Shown here: positions 1 through 11,549 of the stretch, piece by piece
Position numbering within the stretch: position 1 is the first letter of the stretch
How the letters are laid out: each line of letters starts with the position of its first letter
Source of the DNA: Centropus unirufus
Lineage: Eukaryota; Chordata; Aves; Cuculiformes; Centropidae
DNA length: 64,000 nucleotides
Assembly: GCA_013397695.1 (NCBI GenBank)
Contig: VYZI01000319.1
Coordinates: 839,237 to 903,236 of the forward strand
Reading direction: 5' to 3'
Program-made: the position numbers and the translations under genes
Notes under the pieces: model-generated
The model's input: the letters and a program-made list of their open reading frames with translations, nothing else
What the model was told of the DNA's origin: nothing
Database searches by the model: none

Positions 1-3000
1 GGTTATTGAGTTTCCTATTCTGCTTGGAAGCAGCAGATGTTTTTGCAAATTTTTTTTTTTCCAAGCCATGTAACATTTTAACACTTTGTAATTCTTACAA
101 CGAGGAAGAGAGAGAAAGAGAGAATTAATTTCTTCATGTCTTTTCAAACAGCATTTTTGTTTCTTTTGATAGCTGCTTATATTTTTGGACACTTTATTTT
201 AATCAATTTTTGGCAAAACCTTGCAAAGTATGTGAGTTAAGAACTAAGCCCACCATTAATTTTCCAGTACTTTTTTCTTAACATTTTTCTTAATAATTCC
301 TTCTTGATAAGATCACCCGAATAACATTTTTTGGAGATTGAAAGAAATTGTTAGGCTGTAATACTTTATTTGTTTACTGACAAAAAATTTAATAGGAGCA
401 AGTGAAAGGCCCTTGGGTAGAATTAACAGACAGGAAGTTTATGCCTAAATCTGATTGTACTGTTCTGCATAAATCTAAAATTCTGGTTATTTTTAACAAA
501 TTCAATGAATACTCTGCATCAGGTTACTTTCATTTACATTTATTGCACAACAACAAAACTGACTTTTTTCTCTATAATGCTAACACAGGTGAATGACAAC
601 TTCACCATTTTAAGCTGCTCAATGGCAATGTAATTGAAGAGTAGGTAGAATAGTTTATATATAGTATAAACACATGCAAACAAGTTCAATATTGTCAAAT
701 GTCTCATTAACATAAACTACTCCCATTCCACCAGCACTTTTCACTATTTTGTCTGGAATAAGCTCTTAGAAAGGGGATTATTTACTCTCAGACCAGAGAC
801 AGCTCCAATAGAGCTGATGTTGCAAGTATGTCATAGTTCACCTGTTAGAGGGGTAAAATACCTGTACGTGAATCTGTTCCTGATTTGTGTTTGGTTTGTT
901 TGTGTAAATTAAGCTTAATAAAGTGGTTTTGTCTATGAAATTTCTTCATTCTGATTATACTACATAACATAGCTACTCTGAGCTAGATTTCAGGCTTTGT
1001 CATATGAGATGTCTCTGATTTTATGGTATAGGATGAAATTCACAGACAGATAATTAGACATTCAGAGGACTTAATAGGATGGTTAAAGTGACGAGTTCAA
1101 GATCTACTGAGGCAGAAACCTAACAGTTTTGTTGGAGTAGCTGGCAGATGGAATGACACACGATGACGATTCAAAAGAAAGCTGAAAAACAGATTTTATT
1201 CCTTAAGTCTGTAAACTTCCACTTAATACTGTAGATATTATTTAAGATTTTGGGGCGACATTTAAACAATTTCTTTTTAAAAACAAATTGTTTTCCACAT
1301 GCTTGGTACTGTCACAATTTGAAATTAATTAGCTTTAAATCAATACAGACACAAACATTTTTCTTTTCTATACTAATGAATGAATGAATACTAAAATGTT
1401 TCCTGCATAAATGTGGTTTCCAAGTTATGAATTTCCTAAGCTCCTCAAGATAGCTATAAGCTTTTTCTGATTAATTCAGTCTGGTCATTCTGTTTTTGAG
1501 TAGCAGCAGATATCAGATGCCTTACTACTGGAGAAAAACTCGTTGATCTATATTATGAATATATTGGACTTTACCTCATTCTGGATCCACACATTCACCA
1601 GTACTGGAACAGAGATCAACACAAATAGTACATAAATAAATAAAAATTAATTGTCCATGGAAAATTACAATCATTCCTGCTTTTTTTGTTCCAGGAGTGA
1701 AAAACACTTATAAACTTTAAAAATACCATCTCCCAAACTTGTTTCCACCATTATGTTAGAAATAAACAAACAAAAACGGCCCAGTAGTCTTAAATGAGAA
1801 ATTTTGATCAACATCGGTAAAAATATATAGTATCTGAAACACTGTTTTTCATAGTAAATTTTGTTTATCCTCAAATTTTGTTGCATTTTGTATAATGACT
1901 TTTCTTTAAGAACTGCAATATTTGTGAGTCTTTTCATTCATGCTGATAGGAATATAGCATAAAATTTTAAATTACTGAACTGAAAGAAATGGAGGATTCC
2001 TCTACATGAAGATGGTCAAGTAAGATAATAAATATTATTACTTAGAAAACTAAATTTAGCCCTCTGACAGTCCAGTCACTGTTTTGTTACAGTATGGAGT
2101 ATTCCAAATTACATCCCAAATCAAATTGATATGAGTTTATTTAAAAGACCCTGTATCTAAATTTTAGGTTTGAAAGATGCATATCTTCAGCAGCAATACC
2201 ACATATGGACAAAATACATGAGAATATTGGTGCCCTACTATGGCTAAATTAAACTATCTAATAAAATACAATGTTGCAGCTATGTTGAACAGTTTATATG
2301 AGTAACTACATTCCTTAAGACAGCTCCCTAACACTGCTCTGGAAACTGTGTTTTCACCATTACAGTTATTTGTCACTGTAAATATTTTGGTACACACATA
2401 TTCTAATTATGGACTCCAAAGGTACTTCTTCCTAATACTTTCAAACTAACCCTTCCCACAGGCATGCATAACTTTTCCATGGATTATTTTATCACAATTA
2501 GATTGTGAGTAAAATCTTGAGGATGAGTGAGGTTTGTACATTGCAGGTCAAAAGCAGTCAAAGACAAATCTTGAACAAACACGTTCTAATGGAAGTTTGG
2601 AACTCAGCCCTAAAAAAAGAGATGTTATTAGATACCTGTCTTAATTTTTATGCACTGAAATTTATTTTAAAATTCATCATTTTGTCTCATACCTTTGTAT
2701 TATCTTCCTCTCTAATACAGAAGTAGCACAATCTGGAGGCATACATGATCACAAGCTAAAAATCCTTGCTAAAGGACAGTGTACTAACTTAGGTGTAACG
2801 CTGTATGACTGTGGTGTATGTATCATCAAATTTTTCCTGTATGTGAAGCTGTTCCTTGTTTACGTGAATGTATTTTGTGTGAATTCTGTTCAGAAGATCT
2901 GCATCAGGCTTTAATGAGCAGAGTAGGTGTAAGTCCACTAGATTTCCAGGCATACTTCCAGGTATACTTTCCATTAAGTATCAAACTTCTGTTGGTCTTC

Positions 3001-4636
3001 AGACTAAACAGATATATCCTTCTTAAGAAGGTATTCGCTACTAAGTATAGTCACAACCAAGGTAGAATTTCTAAAATTATTTTCCTCTACTTTAACTTTG
3101 GGGAAACACTAAGAAAGAGGAACATGAATCAACCTGTTCTCCAGCACCAGCTAGGGTAGGACTGGGCAGATTCCAGTTAGTTACCTAAGATTACATATGC
3201 ATGAAAACACTGATGGCAATAGGGTGCCACATGCGTCATTGAAAACATAATCAGATGACAATGAAGCTACACATTTGTAATTAAGGTAAAATTTGGTCTG
3301 CAGAATCGTTATTACTCTATTAAAGGAAGGAGGCAGGTTGGTTTTTCAGGTTGAGTTTATATGGCTGGACGTTAATTTTCTTTTCATATTCTTTGCTAGC
3401 AGTTTTAATATTGGAATCACTGAGGCATAAAGAACAGAGAATTAAATAACCACTTTCAAGGTAGCATTGCATTTTAAAGAAACTTACACTCTGGCTGATG
3501 GAAATTACAGAAAATTTTGTCCCATAAAAACACAGTTTGGTTTAAACAGCTGTACATTTAATAGACAAAGGGAAAACTTCTGTGTTATTGGAAAGAACTG
3601 CTTTCTTATAAAGCAGTCATCTATGAAGGGGATAATATCACTACCTCAGCTTGAATTCAGTTTACTGATATCTCTTCCACATTATTGACATTTCATGGTT
3701 TAACTAAGTGTTTCCAGTCCTTACAGTCTTCTGCTGCAAGGGATTTTTCAAATGTCTGGGATGGGACACAAGAAAATAGTAAGGTTTCTTGAAAATATTT
3801 TGTTTATACCAGTTTAAGGAAACACATATGTGATAAATATTTATGAAGTGCTATTCTCAATTAGGTTCTGTGTTCATCTAACCCAGTGTCAATTTTTTTT
3901 CACTACATAGAGCACTGGAGACAGTGACAAAGTGTCTGAAAGGCAAGGATCACAAAATCTGGTTTGTGAAAGATTCAGACGGAATTCCATTGCTTAGAAA
4001 CTAACGTTAATGGATGAAACTTGATCTTTTTAAAGTATGTTTTTTCATAGATTTGCCTGTGTGTCTCCTTTCTGGCCAACAGAGAATTTAATTAAGTTAC
4101 AGTAATATGAATATCAACAGAAATATTTGTTTTGAAACTACTTTTCTTGATCGACAAATAATGGAATCTAAATTTCAGTGGCACAATCTTCTGTGGATTA
4201 CATTAATCAAATGATTCATTTTAATATCCACAACAAAGGAATCAAAGGAATCAATCCAGATTTGCCTTATTTTCTGACCAACCCTTAGCATCTCAGTAAT
4301 ACAACTACACACAAAATTGTAGCTAGCACTCCTGTAGTAGTAATTGTCCTTTGTATCTATTTTCTGTAGTGAACACCTTTTTTCTTCTTGCATGTAATGC
4401 AAAGACCTTATGTGCTAAAAGAAAATAAATTCTTTGCTAAGCAGTGCCTAACAGCTACTGACATGAAGATTTGCCTTTTTGGTGCTAGGATAAAGGTAGC
4501 TATCAAAAGACATAGTGAGGAGGAAAATTCAGGAAGTGTTGGCTTTTTTGTTGCATCTAAACACATTTTCCCCCAAGGAAAAAGATGTTGTTTGATCTGG
4601 AAGCTATAATTTAAAGGGAAAACTTGAAAACTGCCT
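1..4636. other. AT-rich noncoding DNA, no gene recognised
   Basis: All six frames are broken by frequent stops, and no open frame exceeds about 115 codons. None of the short frames resembles a protein family I know. Local low-complexity pieces are a T run at 50-60, a GA-rich stretch at about 101-125, a small GAAT repeat at about 1375-1390, and a doubled nonamer aaaggaatc at about 4234-4253. No splice-flanked exon, tRNA fold or transposon end was recognised. It could be intergenic or intronic. Confidence 0.6.
50..60. repeat. T homopolymer
   Basis: Eleven consecutive T. This is ordinary low-complexity DNA with no sign of being a retroposon tail, because no element body is seen on either side. 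Confidence 0.85.
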
Positions 4637-4828
4637 TTGATTTTTTTCTTTTTTATGTTTTACGAAAATGTTTTGTTTTTTTTTCTCTTCCTCTTCTTCC
4701 TCCTATTTCCTCTGCCTTCTCTTCCTATTCTTTTTTGCCTTTTTTTTTGTTTGTTTGTTTTCTACTTTTGGTTCCCTTTTTTTTTCAAATTTTTAGCTTT
4801 TTTACTTTTTCTCTTTTTAATAGTGCAC
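4637..4828. repeat. Long pyrimidine-rich (T/C) tract
   Basis: About 190 bases are almost entirely T and C on this strand, with only scattered G and A. It combines T runs, a TCTTCC-like section around 4685-4735 and a short TTTG repeat near 4750-4762. The opposite strand is therefore a polypurine tract. Two overlapping open frames of 91 and 114 codons run through it and are Phe/Leu-rich purely because of the composition, so they are not called as genes. Such tracts occur by slippage in vertebrate introns and intergenic DNA. Some can form triplex structure, which is inference here. Confidence 0.8.
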
Positions 4829-5440
4829 TTTCTCAAGAAATTTCCCTTGGTCAAAGTCAGCAGAAGAATTGGTGTGAGCAAGGGAAGGCAGAGACCTCTG
4901 TGCAAGGTCTGAGTGATGGTCAGAGTCAGGCACAGAGAGTGGGCCGTGCAGCAGACCACAACAGGTGACATAGCTTGTGGCTGTACTGCCATGCTGTAGC
5001 TTTTGGCTCCTCTCTATGACCCCACACACCTGATACATTTGATCAGCAGATCAAATATTAGTCTGATACAGTGGTGTCAGGGACACAGTGGTGTAGCTGT
5101 AGATTAGCCAAAGATCAGCCAGTGTTATAAAGTATGTGAAGCCACAAGGAATGGAAATGAGACCATAGAGCTCAATTGCAAAGCATGAGATGCATCTCAT
5201 TCTAACAGCTACTCATGAATCTTAGATGTGGTTGACATTTCTCCACTAAATGGAGTACAGATTATTCCCTTCATGCACAGGTCCAAAACAGGATGGGCAG
5301 AAAAGAGTGAATGCAATTTGGAGGTTTTAGAAGACAAGCGGTGTACCCAGTATGTGAAGAGTGTTTGCAACTTCAGGAGTTTCCTCTGATTCAGCAGAAC
5401 AGCAAATTACAGCCCATGCAAACAACAGTGTAAATACTAA
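4829..5440. other. Less AT-rich unassigned block next to CR1
   Basis: This stretch is visibly richer in G and C than its surroundings and sits directly upstream of a CR1 reverse-transcriptase fragment on the same strand. It could be a degenerate upstream part of that LINE or another old repeat, but I cannot align it to a family pattern. No coding frame is convincing. Confidence 0.3.
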
Positions 5441-6350
5441 AAAATGACTGGCCTAGAAGACAAAGGTAAAACATTGGATATTGTCTACCTGGACTTCAAT
5501 AAAGCCTTTGACATTGTTTCCCATAAGTTCCTTGTAGACAAGATATTGATGTGTAGGCTGGATATACAGACAGTGAGGTGGACTGAAAACAGTAATAATT
5601 TCAGAGCCCAGAGGGTGGTGGTCAGAGGCACAAAGTCTAGATAGTGATTTAACCCAGGGATCGATATTGGATCCAGTCAACCCAGTCAATGTTCAATGGC
5701 TTCATTAGTGATCTAGATGATAGGGAAAAGTATACCCTCATCTTGCTTGCAGATGTCACAGAATAATGAGGACTGGCTGATATGCCAGATGGCCAAAACT
5801 GCAATCCAGAAGGACATTCACAGGGTGACAGAAACCTCATGAAAGGTGAGTACAAAGTCCTACATCTGGAGACAAACAACTCCATGCACCAATATATACT
5901 GGGGGTCAAATATCTGGAAAGCATCTTTGCAGAGAAGCACCTGGGGACTGTGGTGCTCACTATGTTGGTCATGAGCAAGCAATGTGACCTTATGTCAAAG
6001 AAGGCTAATGGTGTAGGACATAAGATTGCATAGGGCCAGTTGGTCTCAACCTCCTGGTGAGGAAAAACCTGGAGTAAAGTTTCCAGTTCTGGGCTCCTTA
6101 GTACGAGACAGACCAAGACATACTGCAGAGTCAAATGAAAGGGTAGAAAGGTGATCAGAGGACTGGAACATCCCTCCTATGAGAAAAGGCAGAGAGAACT
6201 GAGACTCATTATCCCAGTTCAGGGAGTATTTTTTCAGTGCATATAAATACCTGAAGGAGGGTGCAAAGAGGGTGGAACCTGGCTCTTCTCAGTGCTGCCC
6301 AGTGACAGAAACAAGAGGCATTTCCATTCACATCAAACTCGATATCTAAG
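5441..6350 (+). mobile_element. CR1 LINE fragment, reverse transcriptase region, inactive
   Basis: This is part of the second open reading frame of a CR1 retrotransposon, whose reverse transcriptase copies element RNA at a nicked target. The frame starting at 5444 carries YLDFNKAFD (from 5486), the reverse-transcriptase palm motif holding the first catalytic Asp. It stops at 5642-5644. The reading then shifts frame: FISDLDD and a degraded active-site motif, LADV (5746-5757), replace the usual FADD, so the second catalytic Asp is lost. The same frame continues to a stop at 6031-6033 with KVLHLETNN and AEKHLG, typical of the CR1 thumb-side region. Later CR1-like DNA runs to about 6350 around the pattern ctgcccagtgacag. 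The 3' untranslated end and octamer tail are missing. It is a dead, 5'- and 3'-truncated copy. Confidence 0.85.
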
Positions 6351-8729
6351 AATAACATAATAAGGCAAGAGAAGGTCTTCTAAGGTTTGCCATGCTAACT
6401 ATTTTTCACCTCAGCAGTATTTCCTCCTCCAAGAATTATTGATATAGCTTCTTCTGATATATTAACATATTGTTTATTTTTGTCTTTCCTGTGCACTTCT
6501 CCTTTATGTTTTACAAAGACCAGAAAAGATGAGAAATTGTCTCAAAATTTTTTTCTATACTTGTGTTTTTATGAATAGGGAAAAATACTTTCAGTTCAAT
6601 CAATCAAACTTTCTTTTAAGAATAACTGTATAAAAAAGAGCAGCAAGAGCAGAAAGAGAAAAATATTGGAAGGATCAAGGCAAGGTCAACTCACCCACTC
6701 TTTTGATACAACACAGGTTTCCTTATGTTTGTGTAATTTCTAGAGCATATTTACCTAATCCATTTTTAAAATCCTCAGTGACATACACTTAAGAGTCACC
6801 CGGTCAACTGTTCTCATGTTTTCCTTTCCTTCCTTTTACAAAACCTTTTCTTAATGTTCAATCAAAAAGGAGCAATTAAACCTAATTTTTCCTTTCATAC
6901 ATAATACACACAGAAAACATTACTGCTATGGTCCTTGAAGTCATATTCATTTAAGGCTAAGCCTCACTACCATAAGAGAAATTTTTCATTTCAAATATTT
7001 CTTGGGGACAATATTTGTTTTTTTTAAATGTGGTTCAGTTTTTTTAGTCCCTAGACTGCATTTTGACAGAGCATTTTAAAGCTCACCATCCAAAATTGGG
7101 TGAAATACTCCAGTTGAAGACCTGCCTTGGGGAATGGGGGGAAATCTTCATGATTTTCATGGGAAAAGTTCCTCTTTCTGCCTATTAACATTATTTACCA
7201 TACCTAAAGTCTGCCCAATGAACCAATGCAAATTATTTTAAACATTTACAAAAGCAGCCTTGTCCTGACTATGTATTTCTTCAAATTGTTTCATTGGTCA
7301 ATCTTAATTTATTACACCAGTGTTGAATAATAATAGCAGGGTGATTTCACAATTGCCATTGCATACAATAAGCACAAACATTATTTTTGAACAATCTGTT
7401 ATCATTAACCCCTACAGAAACACCACTAGTCATTAAATAAAAGTAGAGTGGAAACCTCCAGAGCTATTCTGATTATGCCACAATATGATGTGCTTTAATC
7501 ACATGGGGGAGGGAGGAATCTGGTGCGTATGTTTAATTTGATTAAATAAGCCATTAAAATACTCTATTGACAGATCAGGTCAGCATTCTGATGGGATTAC
7601 ATGCACCTCTTTGCTGCCATTTTTAGCTGAAAAAAACCCCAACCCACCAACTTTTAAAAGAGTGTATCTGTTGAATCCCATAAAGAAAAATTAACCAAAT
7701 AGCAGAAAGAACAACTTCTTCTTGGTTGTGCTATGGCACAGCTGACCTAATCAGTTTCTTCTGTGTCTCATTTTTAGTAGAAATGTTCTCATATTCAATC
7801 TTTCCATTTTATTCAATGTTCCTTATGATATATTCTTATCACTAAAAGCACCCATATACATCTCCAGTAAATTATCAAGTATCTAGTGACATAAGGGTGT
7901 ACCCTGAAAAGTGCCATTATCTCTGAAGGGTTTGAATAGTTTAATTGGTAATATAGATAAGGTTCTGGTACTTGTTGTTTTTTAGAAATGTAGACATGCA
8001 TTCCATAAGAAAAATGTGCTGATTTCTAACAGCTAATATGGTAGGCTAGAGTTAGAAAGAGCTGGTGGATGAGAGAAACAAAAGAGCCTGGGAGCTCAGG
8101 GGAGTTCTCTCTCTTCTATTTCTGCTCCTGATAATATCATTGTTGCATGACTGATATCACTCCATTATCTCATAAACCTCACGAATTATCCTCCCCCATT
8201 CCATTTCTGGGAAGGGAAAAATTATTTATCAGATTATCTCCTGTGAAAAAGTCACTCTTGTGAATGCTCTTTGCACAATTTACCTCCTATATTTCCTAAC
8301 TGTGATCTTTTTACTATCTTCTGGCTCACTGGTTTTGGAATTAGCATTTTTTTTTCTATCATCAGTACCATTTCATTAACCTCAAAGAGTTAATCTTTGT
8401 AACACTAATACTTTTTTGAAATAACTCAAATATTGTTTTTCTTATCAGCCACATTATTTTTCTTGGGTTTTCTGGGTAATAAAACTTCAGGCTGAGGAAA
8501 CATCTGGTATCAAATCAAAGCATTCATATTGATTTTGGAAGAATTGGGCTGAAAATATGTCAAATTAACACCTTGTCTCCAGCATAATATAGCTACTTCT
8601 TGTTTGATCTTGGTAGACCTCACCTAGCGTATGTGCTTGTGCGTATAGAAGTCTCTTTATTTTTTTGATGAAATTTTCAAACTCTGACACTAATCTTAAA
8701 CCAGGAGAGTTTTAATACTACTTTTTAAA
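6351..8729. other. AT-rich noncoding DNA, no gene recognised
   Basis: No open frame longer than about 62 codons and no repeat that I recognise. The part at about 7280-7640 differs in texture: it lacks long homopolymers, has many ATTA and TAAT cores, and reads like complex non-repetitive DNA. It is discussed as a candidate conserved element. The remainder is ordinary AT-rich sequence. Confidence 0.6.
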
Positions 8730-9045
8730 TGCAAGCAAGATTTTCTCCATAATCTTACATGGTTTGAAAGAGATGATAGAGTAGATTACTGATTTGACTG
8801 GTTGTTTCTCTCTCTCCTCTCTCCTGACTGCTGTTGTGCAGCATTTTTTTACCCTTTTTATATATGTCACCACAGAGGTGCTACCAACTTCACTGATTGG
8901 CTCAGCCTTGATCATCAGTAAGTCCATCCTGGAGCAGACTTGGGAGCAGCTCCTGGTGTTTCCTTATAGAAGCCACTCCTACAGCCCTCTGACTACCAAA
9001 ACCTTGCCATGTAAAACAAATATGGCAACCATTGAAATAAAACAT
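8730..9045 (-). repeat. Probable old avian interspersed repeat, class uncertain
   Basis: The minus strand around 8780-8927 encodes a string resembling AEPISEVGS followed by KRVKKCCTTAV. The upstream minus-strand frame gives LLQDGLTDDQG. I recall near-identical strings recurring in many spurious bird protein predictions, which points to a widely amplified element rather than a gene. On the plus strand the matching DNA includes agaagccactcctacagccc and aaaaccttgccatg. I cannot say whether it is an LTR, a LINE end or another class, nor fix its exact ends or true sense strand. The identification is from memory of the pattern only. Confidence 0.45.
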
Positions 9046-10805
9046 TCTTTTCCTGACTTTTTTCAAGATGGTACATAGCAGAGATCTAATACTTCCGTAC
9101 TGGTAGTGTACAAAGGACTGTGATCTAACTTCCGTGTCAGTTGCTCTGGTATGTCTGAGACACCCTATGACACCCTGTCCATAAAAAGTGCAATTTTCTA
9201 TGTAACTTCTAATTGTTAACATTAAAGTCGACTTTTTAAAAAATTGTTCAATGTGTCCTAATCATACTAAAGATGGATCCAGTAAAGATAAAATGCAAAG
9301 CCTTCAGTTGTGAACTGAAGAATATTGTGAAAAATTCTTAGTGTTCTTACTCCTTTAGTTTATACTAAATACCTCAGAAATACTGTGGCTGGCAAAAATA
9401 TACATGCAGAAAAATTTCAAAATAATAATTGTGAGGACTACAGTTTTCATTAAATGAACAAATAAAAAGTATCTTGAAATGAAATTTCTACCGTGAACAA
9501 TGAAGGTCACAGATTTAGTTTTTAGAACACAGCTGGCTGATATAAAAGGCTGCCTTAATTATAAAGAAGCAGACTCTTCACATTAAATGGTGTATGACCA
9601 AACAAACTGCATTCATTTGACTTCCCAGACAGCTGGAGTTGAATTCAGAGGCAGCTAATTGCCTTGGGGACCTTTCTTTGGCAAGTACTCCATTGGTACT
9701 CTTAAGGGGTGGAGAGGTTTCACACAGAAAGCTTAAAAGCATCTGGGCTGCTGTTGTGCAGAATGCTACTGCTGACAGATTTACCATCTGCCTTTAAGGA
9801 AGACAACAGTTTTGGGAGCCCATTTACCACTATTTTCAGTAGAAAGCTCTTTGTCAATCAAAATGTCCTCATTAGAGAGCAGAACTTGAATTATAGATAA
9901 GTGCACTAACTGAAAAGAAAATATCAAGGCATTTGTCTGCTTTTATTTGTGTAAGGCTAGACAAGCCCACCTTTACATTCAGAAAACAGCAAACTGTAAA
10001 CACATTTGTATGGTCCATCAGCTAAGCTTTCTTTTTGTGAATAGTTTTACAAATGTACTGACAGTAGCCATGTCCTCATAAGAAAGAGTTGTGTTGTAAT
10101 ACCACAGAATAATGAATTCCTAATCTACACTATGCTATGTTAGATATTTCAGATATGTATTTTTGTAAATTGCCTCTGATTTTAAAATGTAATGGTTTAA
10201 TTCTTATGTTTGTGTCCAATGAAGTAATATATCTGTCTTGCAAGTGAACTTCAAAGCTCTAACCAGAGGTCAAGAAAAGGTTGTGAAGTCATTCCTGTAC
10301 ACTTTTACATATACTTGCCTATATATAAAGTTATAACTATATCATTTGCCTAATGTAATTTTAAAGAATCAAAGTTTGGATCAAAATATAGAATTTTTTT
10401 TTTCTTAAAAAGCTCCAGTACACAAAAATATTCAGAACATAAATGCATGTGTATAAAAATATGTAAATACAGATCTAATTTAATATCTACAGGTCTAAAT
10501 TGCAAGCATTCATCACAACAGTTCATAAACTTTTAGGAATTATGAAGAATAGAATTACAGATTCTATAAATAGTACTCTTTCTTAAGTCTGCAAGTGAGT
10601 GTATACGTTTCAATAAGACTTCAGTGCTTTCCTGAAAAATGTAAAATAAGCTTTATGTCCAGTTACTTTCACTGTATCACTGTGGTTTATCAGTAAATGT
10701 ATACTGGATGTTTAAATGGAGTAAATATTTACATCGTGACCCATGTTCTTGAAATCCAAGTTTCAGTTTAATAGGAACTCAGAAGAATGCTAAATATATA
10801 GTTAT

Positions 10806-10833
10806 CATGTGTATGTATTTAAACACATACATG
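10806..10833. repeat. Imperfect palindrome in a TG/CA-rich stretch
   Basis: The left arm catgtgtatgt is mirrored by acacatacatg on the right around a central TTTAAA-like core. Ten of fourteen arm positions pair. It lies in a TGTG/TATA-rich stretch that runs to about 10872, so it probably arose from the alternating composition and is not a specific binding site. Confidence 0.5.
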
Positions 10834-11529
10834 TTTACGTATATGTGTCTGTGTGTCAGTGTATATATATCGTTTATCACAAATATCAGAAAATGGATAC
10901 AGGTAGCTGTTATAAAACACATTTTTTTTTTTGTGAGAAATTCTTGTGTGTTATTACCTCAAGCATTTTACCACAAATTTAGAAGGAAAGATGAAGAATA
11001 TATACCGGGATTTTCCTTCAAACTCATATGGCAGCAAGATACTAAATCTTATGCAGTATAGAGAGACACTTTGTCAGATGTAGGAAAGGATGCAGCTTAG
11101 TAATGAGACCTCAAAATGCTACCCAGCATATTGACATGGTGCCACGATGAAGCAAAAATTAAAGATATGTGAGGGGGTAAAAGGAGTGGGAGGGAGAATA
11201 TTACATTCAAGTCTAGCCATTACTACTCTACCATGAAAATAGAAGTCCTGGCTTCCAGTTGCTTTTTCTATTTTTTTTTGCAATGTTTTAATAGAGAATG
11301 TTTGCTCTCTAAGCTTCGGGTATTGAATGTATCTAGGAGATGGAAAAAAAACAGGTTCAGTGTTCCAACGCTGAGGAAGGCCCTGAGTTTAAGCCCTCTA
11401 ATGAACTACAGATTTACCACTGGATATGCTTTAAAACAAAACAGAAATTGTTTTCTCTCCTTCCAGGGAACCAGTTTATTTTTTTACCAAGGACTTCAAA
11501 TTTCAGCCTAAAATATATAAATATACACA

Positions 11530-11549
11530 CATATATATATATATATAAT
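11530..11549. repeat. (AT)n microsatellite
   Basis: About ten AT dinucleotides following a short ACACAC section, with more loosely AT-alternating sequence on both sides. It is a simple slippage repeat. Confidence 0.85.

Noticed and set aside
4624..4968. Phe/Leu-rich frames that look like membrane proteins
   Set aside because: They follow from the T/C-rich tract. Two overlapping frames give the same character and neither extends into complex sequence with a motif.
5649..6134. 161-codon minus-strand open frame
   Set aside because: It runs opposite to the CR1 reverse-transcriptase coding strand and has no motif of its own.
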